Shown here: piece by piece, positions 11,771-20,328 of the stretch
Layout of the letters: each line of letters starts with the position of its first letter
Numbering within the stretch: position 1 is the stretch's first letter
Assembly: GCA_012520595.1 (NCBI GenBank)
Contig: JAAYNZ010000141.1
Coordinates: 1-52,690, forward strand
Reading direction: 5' to 3'
Length of the DNA: 52,690 bases
Source: Candidatus Epulonipiscium sp.
GTDB taxonomy: Bacteria > Bacillota > Clostridia > Lachnospirales > JAAYNZ01
The notes under the pieces: model-generated
The model's input: the letters and a program-made list of their open reading frames with translations, nothing else
What the model was told of the DNA's origin: nothing
Database searches by the model: none
Translations under genes and position numbers: made by a program

Positions 11771-12724
11771 ATGTACTATATTGGGATTGATTTGGGAGGA
11801 ACAAATATAGCAGCTGCTATTGTAACAGAAGAAGGTAAGATTATTCGGAAGGATAGTATTCCCACCTTACGTGAAAGGGAGTATTCAGAAATTTTAAAAG
11901 ACATGGCTAACCTTTGTTTACGACTCATGGAAGAAGAGGGGTTAGAAACAAAAGATATTCATTCCATCGGTATTGGAAGTCCTGGAACAGCAGATCCACA
12001 AAATGGAATATTGTTATATGCCAATAATCTAAAATTTAAAAATGTTCCCATGCGAACAGAAATGCAAAAATATATTTCGGTACCTGTTTATTTAGACAAT
12101 GATGCCAATTGTGCTGCTTTGGGAGAAAGTGTTAGTGGTGCAGCTAGACATTATGGTGACTCAGTAACAGTAACCTTAGGAACGGGGGTTGGTGGTGGTA
12201 TCATTGTTGATGGGAAAATTATTACAGGTAGTTTTCATGGGGGAGGAGAACTAGGACATCATGTGATTAAAATGGATGGAGATCGATGTAATTGTGGTCG
12301 TCTAGGATGTTGGGAAGTATACGCTTCTGCTACAGCGCTAATTCGAGATGCTCGTGTTGCGGCTGCTAAAAATCCTAAATCATTACTTCTTACTTTAGTT
12401 GACGGAGATATTCAAAAAATGAATGCTAAAATTCCTTTTGATGCAGCAGCCCAAGGAGATGAAATTGCTCAAGAAGTAGTTGCTCAATACATTCGATATT
12501 TGGCAGTAGGAATGGTAAATATTATTAATATTTTCCAACCAGAAGCCATTGTAATTGGGGGAGGAGTTTCAGCCCAAGGTGAAAATCTATTAGTTCCTCT
12601 ACGAGAAGAAATACAACGTCAAATTTATGGAGAAGATCAATTACAGACAAAGCTAGTAACAGCAGAATTAGGGAATGATGCTGGAATTATTGGAGCAGCC
12701 ATGCTAAGTAAGATTTATAAGTAA
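11771..12724 (+). CDS. ROK-family sugar kinase (probable glucokinase)
   Basis: This 317-residue ROK protein probably phosphorylates glucose or a related hexose. The N-terminal phosphate-binding DLGGTN lies at residues 6-11. The sugar-binding LDNDAN and GELGHH segments are present. So is the ROK zinc motif CNCGRLGCWE, which argues for a kinase and against a pure repressor, as does the absence of an N-terminal helix-turn-helix. TGGAGG precedes the ATG and it lies 20 bases after hprK, so the two are probably cotranscribed. The substrate is inferred from the family. Confidence 0.88.
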   Translation: MYYIGIDLGGTNIAAAIVTEEGKIIRKDSIPTLREREYSEILKDMANLCLRLMEEEGLETKDIHSIGIGSPGTADPQNGILLYANNLKFKNVPMRTEMQKYISVPVYLDNDANCAALGESVSGAARHYGDSVTVTLGTGVGGGIIVDGKIITGSFHGGGELGHHVIKMDGDRCNCGRLGCWEVYASATALIRDARVAAAKNPKSLLLTLVDGDIQKMNAKIPFDAAAQGDEIAQEVVAQYIRYLAVGMVNIINIFQPEAIVIGGGVSAQGENLLVPLREEIQRQIYGEDQLQTKLVTAELGNDAGIIGAAMLSKIYK

Positions 12725-12770
12725 GAAAGTACTATCTTGCTAAAATCATAGAAGACCAAGGAGGGTAAAG

Positions 12771-13916
12771 ATGGAAGGACCACGAGGAACTAAAACGTTG
12801 GAAATACAAAAAGTAATCGATCTAATTAATCAAGTATTTCGTATTGATGCAGGTCTAGCTCCTACTATGGGGCAAGAATTTCCTTTATTGCTGACAGAAA
12901 AGAATAAGGAACGTATGCGAATTATGCTAGAAGACGATCAACCCGTTGCAGTAGTAAACTATTATAAAAGTAATTTTTTGATTCAAGGAACACCGATTTC
13001 AGTAGGATCTGTAGGTGCTGTTTGTACACATCCAGAGTACCAAGGACAAGGCTTAGCTACCATTTTACTGGATGATGTAGAAGAGCAAATGAGGCAAGAG
13101 GGTATTTTGATCATGTTAGTATCAGGACGATTAAATGTATACCGAAGACGAGCTTGTTCTGTAGCAGGGGATTTTTATAAAGTATCCTTATTGCCTTCCA
13201 AGGAAGAAAAAGAAGTAACCTTAATTCCTTATGAATTACAACATATGGATCTTATGAGGCAATTATATCACTTAGAAAGCCTTCGATATGAACGAACATA
13301 TGAAGAATTTGATGGACTTTTAGAGGGGAGCATCACTCCTTGGGGAAATTATCAATATGAAGTGTACATGATCCAACAACAGGAAGAAATATGTGGCTAT
13401 TTTGTGCTTCGCCTGATTCAAGAAGGTGAAAAGACTTATGGTTATATTCGAGAGTATGCAGGGGATCGAAGTATGATTTTAGAAGGAGCTTTGGCAGCCC
13501 TTGATCGACATCATTTATCCCATATAGACATCTATTTTCCTTCCCAAGATCCTATTAAGTTTCCTATGATGAGGAAAGGAATAGAAATTCAAAGAGAAAA
13601 TCAACTGGGTACCATGAAGATTTTACAATTTACAAAATTAATGGATCAATTACAATCTTATTTCTCTAGGTACGTTCCAGAAGATTTGTTAAACCAATTA
13701 GAATATTATGAAAAAGATAGAATTTATGGATTAGCCATAGGAGAAGAAAAAATTGAATTTGCTACATTAAATGAAGTAAACCAATTTATTTTTGGTATTG
13801 ACCATGAAAATGCATCCTATTCCTGGGACATGGAAGATAAACCCTTCCTTCGTAAATTTTGTACTGCTGTTTTTCCAGTGCCTGTTCCTTGGGCAGGCGG
13901 TTTGAACTTCATTTAA
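12771..13916 (+). CDS. GNAT-family N-acetyltransferase
   Basis: This 381-residue protein has an acetyl-CoA-binding GNAT fold in its first ~150 residues, recognised by the motif-A segment VGAVCTHPEYQGQGLATILL with the Q-G-Q-G-L-A loop. The C-terminal ~200 residues look like a second, degenerate acyltransferase-type half. Two-part enzymes of this size occur among the Eis-like group. AGGAGGG precedes the ATG. It ends the uvrC-hprK-kinase run and is followed by a terminator. The acceptor substrate is unknown. Confidence 0.75.
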   Translation: MEGPRGTKTLEIQKVIDLINQVFRIDAGLAPTMGQEFPLLLTEKNKERMRIMLEDDQPVAVVNYYKSNFLIQGTPISVGSVGAVCTHPEYQGQGLATILLDDVEEQMRQEGILIMLVSGRLNVYRRRACSVAGDFYKVSLLPSKEEKEVTLIPYELQHMDLMRQLYHLESLRYERTYEEFDGLLEGSITPWGNYQYEVYMIQQQEEICGYFVLRLIQEGEKTYGYIREYAGDRSMILEGALAALDRHHLSHIDIYFPSQDPIKFPMMRKGIEIQRENQLGTMKILQFTKLMDQLQSYFSRYVPEDLLNQLEYYEKDRIYGLAIGEEKIEFATLNEVNQFIFGIDHENASYSWDMEDKPFLRKFCTAVFPVPVPWAGGLNFI

Positions 13917-13929
13917 ATCCGTGTATAGT

Positions 13930-13972
13930 AAAGCACCCCTTCGTCAAAATGATGAGCGAGGGGGCTTATTAT
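13930..13972 (+). terminator. Probable terminator closing the hprK run
   Basis: AAGC-CCCC pairs with GGGG-GCTT across 13931-13966, with further CGTCA/TGATG pairing inside the stem. A T-rich tail (TATTATTAT) follows. It separates the housekeeping block from the pectin locus. Confidence 0.7.
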
Positions 13973-13988
13973 TATAAAAAAGAACCAT

Positions 13989-14017
13989 TCGACATTCTTA
14001 TAGGAGTATGATATAAT
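13989..14017 (+). promoter_or_regulatory. Sigma-A-type promoter of the YesS-like regulator
   Basis: TCGACA (13989-13994), a 17-base spacer and TATAAT (14012-14017), with an extended TG before the -10 (TGATATAAT). Confidence 0.7.
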
Positions 14018-14019
14018 CA

Positions 14020-14035
14020 AAATGCACACGTTTGT
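14020..14035 (+). promoter_or_regulatory. Cre-like / repressor-like site shared with the uxaB promoter
   Basis: AATGCACACGTT (14021-14032) lies just after the -10 box, around the expected transcription start. The same 12 bases occur at 32797-32808 before uxaB. The left half and CG centre fit a CcpA cre, but the right half is poor here. Confidence 0.35.
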
Positions 14036-14128
14036 TTTTTTGAAATAATATGAAGAAAATCAGATTCATTTGTTGTATAGAAAGGCTAGAGCCAGAACAA
14101 CCCATCGTTATTTATAGGGGGGATATAG

Positions 14129-16435
14129 TTGGTTAATAAATTTAGTACTTATAATGATAAACTTGTAAAAAGGCTTATTTTATCCTATATGTTTTTGGTT
14201 TTAATCTCCTTAATTATGGGACTTAATATGTATACAATAGGAGTTAGTGTTGTTAAAGAAGAAATAAAACAATCAAACCTTTTTATGCTTAACGAAGCAA
14301 AGGATGCCATTGATCATAAATTAAAAACAATCCAGTCATTATCATATCAAGTAGCTACCAATCCAAAATTAAATCAGCTTTTAAAAGTGAATCATACAAC
14401 GGGTAAATTTTATTTAGAGGCAAAGGATATTATTCACCAACTTTCTTCTTATACAACAAATTTAAATTTTATTGATGGTTATTATGTATATTTAAAAAAT
14501 TCAGATTATATTATTACATGTGATAGTTTGTATTCTACCCAGCTTTTTTACGATCAAGTATTAAAATATGATAAAAACAAATATCCGATTTGGCATAATC
14601 TATTATCGAATCATTCTTTTCAAGGTGTTTTTTTATCCTTGGACGATTTTACTCTTGAAAAAAATAAGAGTATGACTTATGTACAATCCATTCCTCTATC
14701 CTATAATCAACAATTTATGGGAGCTATCTGTATCCAATTTAATAAATCCAATCTGATAGAAACATTTTCGAACATTGATTTACGTGAAGGTGGATTTATT
14801 TATATTGAAAATGAATTAGGGGAACAAGTTATTTCAATTGCACAAAACGATGATGTTTTTAATACTGATTTTAAACCTTATTTAACAACCTATGAAGATT
14901 ATTATTCTATTGATATTAATAACCAAAAGATGATTATTACATCCGTTACATCGGAGTTTAATGGTTGGAATTATTATATTGTTTTACCATCGAAGGTTGT
15001 TTTAACAAAATTGGATTATTATCAAAACATATATATTCTTATTATGGGTATCTTTATTTTTATTGGTGTTATCATAGCAACCTTGTTGGCATACAAAAAT
15101 TCCAAACCTTTATTAAACATAGCGAAACAATTGAAAGATTTTGTGAAAGAAAGTGAAGGTTGTAGGGTAGAGGATAAAACAGATGCTGTCAATTTAATTG
15201 GAAGCAGTATCAATCAATTAATTACACAAAATACAAGTTTGCAAAAAGACATTAAAAAGCAGAAACCTTTTTTATATGCAGCGTACCTGGATAAATTATT
15301 AAAAGGCTTTGTTTATAATCGTTCAGAACTAAATGCCATTGCCAATTATTTAAATGTAAATCTAGCTTATAAAAATTTTGTAGTTCTTTACGTACAAATT
15401 AATAAAGATGATACAATCTTTGATATTGACAAGAATGGTATTCATGAAATGGCCATGTATAAAGCCATTGTTAAAAATATGCTTTATAAGTATTTTGGTG
15501 ATGCTATACTGATCCATGAATCAGATCATGAAGCCCTTAGTGTTATTGCAAGTTCAGATGATGAGATAGATACATTTATGGAGCAGGTAGAACAAAAAAT
15601 TGAAAAGATTAATGATGAATTGATTCAAGACTATTCCTTTAAAGTGATTGCCGGAGGAGGAGAAGTTTTCCATGATTTAATGTATACTTGGCAAGCTTAT
15701 GAACAGGCTTATGAATCCCTTAATTATAATATTAGTAAAGAAAACTTCTTGATTTGGTATACGACCATACCCAAAGATAGCGATATGTACTATTATCCTT
15801 TAGATCTTGAGCAGCATTTTATAAATTTTGTTAAGTTGGGAGACATTAAACAGATCAAAGGTATTCTTCAACGTATTTACGAAGAAAATTTCAAACAAAG
15901 AAACTTATCCCTTAACATGACGAAGTATTTAATATCAGATTTGAAAAGCACCATGGTTAAGATTGCTTACGTAGTACCTCATGCTAGTACAATCGTTGAT
16001 GTTACAAGAATTGATAAAAACAATTCTATTAAAGAAAATTTTGATATTATCGAGGAAATGTGTATACAATTGTGTGATCGAATTCATTCTAGTACGACCA
16101 ATCAAACGAATCAGCTTATTAGTAATATACAAGAGTATATTGATGAGAACTATATGGATCCAAGCCTTGGTTTAAATAAAATATCAAATGAGTTTAATAT
16201 TTCAGAGGGATATTTTTCTCATTTGTTTAAAGAGCAGACCAACATCAATTTTGTAGATTATCTTGAAAAAGTACGTATTGATAAAGCCTTAGAACTTTTA
16301 AAAGATGAAAAACTAAGTATTAATAGTATTTCAGAAAAGGTAGGGTATAATAGTGCACAATCTTTTCGGCGTGCTTTTAAAAGAGTTTGTGGTTTAAGTC
16401 CTACTGCCATAAGAAATAATCAGCGAGCGGAATAA
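14129..16435 (+). CDS. Membrane-bound AraC-type transcriptional regulator (YesS-like)
   Basis: This 768-residue one-component sensor-regulator resembles B. subtilis YesS, which controls rhamnogalacturonan genes. A membrane helix near residues 15-37 and another near 298-320 bracket an extracellular sensor region of about 260 residues. A cytoplasmic linker follows. The last ~100 residues are an AraC helix-turn-helix pair (LNKISNEFNISEGYFSHLFKEQ ... SINSISEKVGYNSAQSFRRAFKR). The start is TTG, supported by GGGGGG (14117-14122) 6 bases upstream; no ATG is better placed. The position directly before the importer genes suggests that it senses an extracellular pectin fragment and activates the locus. 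Confidence 0.88.
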   Translation: MVNKFSTYNDKLVKRLILSYMFLVLISLIMGLNMYTIGVSVVKEEIKQSNLFMLNEAKDAIDHKLKTIQSLSYQVATNPKLNQLLKVNHTTGKFYLEAKDIIHQLSSYTTNLNFIDGYYVYLKNSDYIITCDSLYSTQLFYDQVLKYDKNKYPIWHNLLSNHSFQGVFLSLDDFTLEKNKSMTYVQSIPLSYNQQFMGAICIQFNKSNLIETFSNIDLREGGFIYIENELGEQVISIAQNDDVFNTDFKPYLTTYEDYYSIDINNQKMIITSVTSEFNGWNYYIVLPSKVVLTKLDYYQNIYILIMGIFIFIGVIIATLLAYKNSKPLLNIAKQLKDFVKESEGCRVEDKTDAVNLIGSSINQLITQNTSLQKDIKKQKPFLYAAYLDKLLKGFVYNRSELNAIANYLNVNLAYKNFVVLYVQINKDDTIFDIDKNGIHEMAMYKAIVKNMLYKYFGDAILIHESDHEALSVIASSDDEIDTFMEQVEQKIEKINDELIQDYSFKVIAGGGEVFHDLMYTWQAYEQAYESLNYNISKENFLIWYTTIPKDSDMYYYPLDLEQHFINFVKLGDIKQIKGILQRIYEENFKQRNLSLNMTKYLISDLKSTMVKIAYVVPHASTIVDVTRIDKNNSIKENFDIIEEMCIQLCDRIHSSTTNQTNQLISNIQEYIDENYMDPSLGLNKISNEFNISEGYFSHLFKEQTNINFVDYLEKVRIDKALELLKDEKLSINSISEKVGYNSAQSFRRAFKRVCGLSPTAIRNNQRAE

Positions 16436-16466
16436 AGGAATGGAATTAAGAATAAAAAAATTCACT

Positions 16467-16501
16467 GAGGATCTTACTATAGATGAGGAGATCCTCTTTT
16501 T
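16467..16501 (+). terminator. Rho-independent terminator after the YesS-like gene
   Basis: GAGGATCT (16467-16474) pairs perfectly with AGATCCTC (16489-16496), followed by TTTTTGTGT. Confidence 0.85.
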
Positions 16502-16662
16502 GTGTCTAAAAATCAGATGATTCATTTTTAAAGAAAAAGGAATAAATCATACAATTTTATAGATTTATGAGGGAAATGGAGGGTACATTACTTTAAAAAA
16601 GTCATAGAAGCAACAATTTTTATGCAACTAAAAGAAGGTATCATTTTATACAAAAGTGTTTC

Positions 16663-16691
16663 TTGACAGTTGTGCAGAAAGTTGTTATTCT
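16663..16691 (+). promoter_or_regulatory. Promoter of the sugar-binding protein operon
   Basis: A consensus TTGACA (16663-16668), a 17-base spacer and TATTCT (16686-16691). The 5' leader to the ATG at 16820 is about 120 bases. Confidence 0.75.
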
Positions 16692-16763
16692 GTTAACGAA
16701 CAAGAAATATTTGCACAAAAAAAATACAATAAGTCAGTTGTAATTGGGCAAATTTTTGCTTGT
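16691..16763 (+). promoter_or_regulatory. Leader of the binding-protein gene: TGTTAACG half-site and imperfect inverted repeat
   Basis: TGTTAACG (16691-16698) abuts the -10 box and also occurs on the opposite strand of the uxaB cre-like site. Just downstream, ACAAGAAATATTTGC (16700-16714) is an imperfect inverted copy of GCAAATTTTTGCTTGT (16748-16763), able to form a stem in the mRNA leader. A regulatory role is inference. Confidence 0.35.
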
Positions 16764-16819
16764 TGCTATTTCACTATTATTTTAATTATATTACAATATC
16801 ATTAAGGGAGGAAGAAAAA

Positions 16820-18346
16820 ATGAAAAGAAAGTTTTTATCCAAAGCTGCAAGTATTCTTATGGTTATTTTATTAGTAACAACCTTAGCGGCATGTGGTGGT
16901 AAAGATTCAACATCTAACGATTCTGAACAGCCATCAAAAAAAGAAGAAACAACAACAAAAGCAGATGATACAGATTCTAAAGAAGTTGTAAAGGAAATTG
17001 AAAAGCCTGAAAAGATCCATATTATGATGACCACAATTTTAACAGAAGAAAATGGTCATAAACAATTAATTGATAAGTATAAAGAATTAAGTGGAATCCA
17101 ACTTGAAATTACAAAACCAGATCATAATCAATATTATGAAAAAGTAAACTTAGCTTTTGCTTCTGGAGATATTCCAGATGTAATCGAATTAGGCGGTACA
17201 AACTATACGACCTATGCAGTGAATGGTGCTTTATGGGATATGACAGATGCTTGGGAAAGTTCAGATTTAAAAGCTTCTGGGATTGTAAAAGAACAATACG
17301 TAGATGCTCTTAAATTAGATGGAAAATTATATGGTTTCCCAATGGCAAAAGGAAATGGTACCATTACTTACGTAAGAAAAGATTGGATGGATAAATTAGG
17401 TCTAAAAGCACCTACTAATTATGCTGAATTTTTAGATATGTTACGAGCTTTTACCAATGAAGATCCAGATGGTAACGGCAAAAATGATACGTATGGGATT
17501 ACAGCAGCTGGTTTAATCAATAGCGAAACTCCTTATGATATTTATTTAAGAGAATTTTATCAAGATGCAAAACCAGATTTTTATCAAAAAGATGGAAAAT
17601 ATGTTGATGGTATGTCTGAACCAGCTATGAAGGAAGCTCTTCAAAGAATGAGAGATGCTTATGCAGAAGGTTTAATTGACAAAGAAATTATCACCAACAA
17701 AACTTCAACTTGTCGAGACAAATTTTATGCAAACCAAGTAGGTGCCTTTAACTATTGGGCTGGCTATTGGAATGTAAATCTTGAAACAAGTTTACAAGCT
17801 GCAAATCCAGAAGGAAGTGTTATGCCTATTCCTCCAATTGCAGAGACAAAATATATCGAAAGACCACCAACAGCTTTAGTTATTACTAATAAAGCTAAAA
17901 ATCCAGAAGGTATTTTCAAATATTTCATTGAATATTCTCATGACGGTGGAGAAGGGCAAATGTTATTTACTCGTGGTGTAGAAGGCGTACATTACGAAAC
18001 AAAAGATGGAAAAACAGTAGCATTACCTTATATTGCAACACCTGAAAAACTTTTTGAAAAAGCTCTTTATTCTCCAGAGCTATCCATTACTGACTTTGAT
18101 GATCCTATTGCTTTTGATGAAAGAGTTACAAATTCTTTAAAAATGTTTGAAGAAAACTCCTTTATCTATCCTATACCAAGATCATCTGAAGTGATTTCAG
18201 CTAACTTACCTGAGCTTAACACCCTTAAAAATCAAATTGTAGCCAAAATTGTAATTGGTGAATTAACTGTTGAGGAAGGGATTGCTCAATATGAATCTCA
18301 AGGAAAAGCTCAAATTGAAGCTATTCTTGCAGATTTAAATAAATAA
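16820..18346 (+). CDS. Extracellular sugar-binding lipoprotein of an ABC importer (LplA/YtcQ-like)
   Basis: This 508-residue lipid-anchored binding protein captures oligosaccharides for the two permeases that follow. The N-terminal signal sequence ends in a lipobox (TTLAAC-GG). A Ser/Thr/Lys/Glu-rich linker follows, then a family-1 solute-binding fold (e.g. LAFASGDIPDVIELGG). The ATG at 16820 is chosen because GGGAGGAAG lies 6 bases upstream and the signal peptide then starts as MKRKFL; the ATG at 16760 adds 20 unlikely residues. Its place in a YesS-YtcQ-YteP-YtcP-YteR-like order suggests rhamnogalacturonan or unsaturated galacturonide fragments as ligand. Confidence 0.9.
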   Translation: MKRKFLSKAASILMVILLVTTLAACGGKDSTSNDSEQPSKKEETTTKADDTDSKEVVKEIEKPEKIHIMMTTILTEENGHKQLIDKYKELSGIQLEITKPDHNQYYEKVNLAFASGDIPDVIELGGTNYTTYAVNGALWDMTDAWESSDLKASGIVKEQYVDALKLDGKLYGFPMAKGNGTITYVRKDWMDKLGLKAPTNYAEFLDMLRAFTNEDPDGNGKNDTYGITAAGLINSETPYDIYLREFYQDAKPDFYQKDGKYVDGMSEPAMKEALQRMRDAYAEGLIDKEIITNKTSTCRDKFYANQVGAFNYWAGYWNVNLETSLQAANPEGSVMPIPPIAETKYIERPPTALVITNKAKNPEGIFKYFIEYSHDGGEGQMLFTRGVEGVHYETKDGKTVALPYIATPEKLFEKALYSPELSITDFDDPIAFDERVTNSLKMFEENSFIYPIPRSSEVISANLPELNTLKNQIVAKIVIGELTVEEGIAQYESQGKAQIEAILADLNK

Positions 18347-18369
18347 TATTTTTACCAGTTGTTTTCTAC

Positions 18370-18399
18370 CATAGGGGATTTAAAAGTAAATCCCCTATG
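18370..18399 (+). other. Perfect stem-loop between binding protein and permease genes
   Basis: CATAGGGGATTT (18370-18381) and AAATCCCCTATG (18388-18399) form a 12-bp stem with a 6-base loop and no T-run after it. Such stems often stabilise the binding-protein mRNA or partly end transcription, giving more binding protein than permease. Confidence 0.7.
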
Positions 18400-18453
18400 A
18401 TTATTCATGTGTAGATTCACAGGTGTTAATCATTAAAAGGAGGATGGTGAAAC

Positions 18454-19410
18454 ATGGCAAATATAAATTCAACAGTGACGATGAAAAAAAAGCCCTTAGG
18501 CGGAAAATCTGATTTGAGAACAAGAATATGGAAATATCGATATTTTTATATTATGTTTTTACCTGTACTTGTAGCACTTATTTTATTCTATTATTTACCA
18601 ATGGTAGGAATACGATTCGCTTTTTATAAGTATACTCCCTTTGCACCACCTACTTTTGTAGGAATGGCCAATTTTAAAAGGTTATGGAGTACCCCTAGTT
18701 TTTGGACAGCATTTCGTAATACATTAGAAATTAGTTTGGTCAATCTCTTCTTAAGTATGATTATTTCTATTGTTGTAGCATTATTAATTAACGAGATTGG
18801 CCATTTAAGATTAAAGAAGACGGTTCAAACCATTATTTATTTACCCCACTTTTTATCATGGGTTGTAGTGGCTTCTATTTTTATGATTGTTTTATCACCC
18901 CAAGGTGGCTTTGTAAATCAAGTTTTATTAAGTTTAGGAATCATCAAGGAACCTATTTATTTTTTAGCAGAAGAAAAATGGTGGAGACCTGTTTATTTCT
19001 TTATTAGTCGATGGAAAGAAACAGGTTGGGGAACGATTATTTATTTAGCCACATTAACTAGTATTAGTCCTGAGCTTTATGAAGCAGCCAGTATTGATGG
19101 TGCAGGAAGATTCAAACAAACGTTATATATAACCATTCCAAGCATTATGAATACGGTAATTATTGTTTTAATCTTAAACCTTGCAAAAGTATTGAATTTA
19201 TTTGAGTCTGTATTCGTACTTTACAATCCTTTAGTTTATCATGTATCTGATGTTATTCAAACTTATGTATATCGTTTGGCACTAAATGCCAATGCTCCAG
19301 ATTATGGTTTTTCAACGGCAGTTGGTTTATTTAAGTCCGTAGTATCATGCATGTTGGTTCTTTTTTCTAACTGGGCTAGTAAAAAAGTAAGAGGACGAGG
19401 AATTTTATAA
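18454..19410 (+). CDS. Sugar ABC importer permease (LplB/YteP-like)
   Basis: This 318-residue inner-membrane protein has six predicted helices and the binding-protein-dependent permease loop EAASIDGAGRFKQTLYITIP (EAA motif), which docks with the ATPase. AGGAGG precedes the ATG. It lies 107 bases after the lipoprotein gene, with the stem-loop between them, and 16 bases before the second permease. Together they form the translocation pore. No ATPase gene is present nearby. Confidence 0.92.
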   Translation: MANINSTVTMKKKPLGGKSDLRTRIWKYRYFYIMFLPVLVALILFYYLPMVGIRFAFYKYTPFAPPTFVGMANFKRLWSTPSFWTAFRNTLEISLVNLFLSMIISIVVALLINEIGHLRLKKTVQTIIYLPHFLSWVVVASIFMIVLSPQGGFVNQVLLSLGIIKEPIYFLAEEKWWRPVYFFISRWKETGWGTIIYLATLTSISPELYEAASIDGAGRFKQTLYITIPSIMNTVIIVLILNLAKVLNLFESVFVLYNPLVYHVSDVIQTYVYRLALNANAPDYGFSTAVGLFKSVVSCMLVLFSNWASKKVRGRGIL

Positions 19411-19426
19411 GAAAGGAGGAAGAAGA

Positions 19427-20296
19427 ATGAAAGAAAAATTTAGTTTTAAAAAACAATACAGAGCAAGAACTATTTTTAATATTTTTAATTTTCTATTCTT
19501 TACCCTTGTACTCGTTGCAGTGCTTATACCTCTTATAAAAGTATTTGTAGACTCCCTTGATGCATCAGGAAGTTATGGTATTCGTTTATGGCCACAAAAT
19601 CCTTCCTTTTCTGCATATAAAATTATTTTTTCAACAACAGCTTTGTATCAACCTTTTCTGATTTCTTTATACGTTACGGCATTAGGTACTTTTTTAGGAT
19701 TATTTATGTGTACCATTGGTGCTTATGTACTTATTCAGTTTGAAATGCCAGGACGAACTCTATTTAGTTATTTACTTTTGTTTACGATGATTTTTAGCGG
19801 TGGTTTAGTACCAACCTATCTTGTTATGAAAGATTTGCACTTGTTAAATACATTATGGGCCATTGTCCTACCTGCTAGTTTAAATGTATATAACTTAATT
19901 TTAATGAGAAACTTTTTTGAAGCCATTCCAGGAAGTTTATTTGAATCTGCGGAAATTGATGGTTGTACACCCTTTGGTATTTTTACTCGTATTGTATTGC
20001 CTTTATCCAAGCCTGCATTAGCTTCTATAGGTTTGTTTTTTGCGGTAGCTTTTTGGAATGAATATACAAACTTTACAATTTATATATCAAATCCTAAACT
20101 ATTTAACTTCCAAGTAAAATTAAGATCTTTAATTTTAGATGATCAATCACTAGCAGCAGCTTCAAGTGAAGGTATTTATGCAAAAACAGTACAAAATGCA
20201 GCTATTATTGTTGCTGTCCTTCCTTTTATGTTTATTTATCCTTTTTGTCAAAAATATTTTGTAACAGGAATTACAATGGGAGCAGTGAAAGAGTAA
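19427..20296 (+). CDS. Carbohydrate ABC importer permease (LplC/YtcP-like)
   Basis: This 289-residue second pore subunit has six predicted helices and an EAA-loop variant (ESAEIDGCTPFGIFTRIVLPLSKP). AAGGAGG precedes the ATG. It is followed after 32 bases by the GH105 gene, matching the ytcP-yteR pairing known from B. subtilis. The substrate is inferred from context: unsaturated rhamnogalacturonan or galacturonan oligosaccharides. Confidence 0.92.
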   Translation: MKEKFSFKKQYRARTIFNIFNFLFFTLVLVAVLIPLIKVFVDSLDASGSYGIRLWPQNPSFSAYKIIFSTTALYQPFLISLYVTALGTFLGLFMCTIGAYVLIQFEMPGRTLFSYLLLFTMIFSGGLVPTYLVMKDLHLLNTLWAIVLPASLNVYNLILMRNFFEAIPGSLFESAEIDGCTPFGIFTRIVLPLSKPALASIGLFFAVAFWNEYTNFTIYISNPKLFNFQVKLRSLILDDQSLAAASSEGIYAKTVQNAAIIVAVLPFMFIYPFCQKYFVTGITMGAVKE

Positions 20297-20328
20297 GAAA
20301 TAATTAAAAGCTATAGGAGGGCCTTTTT

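Noticed and set aside
12771-13916. The acetyltransferase as a pectin-related enzyme
   Set aside because: It ends before a terminator and belongs to the hprK run. Nothing in its sequence points to sugars.
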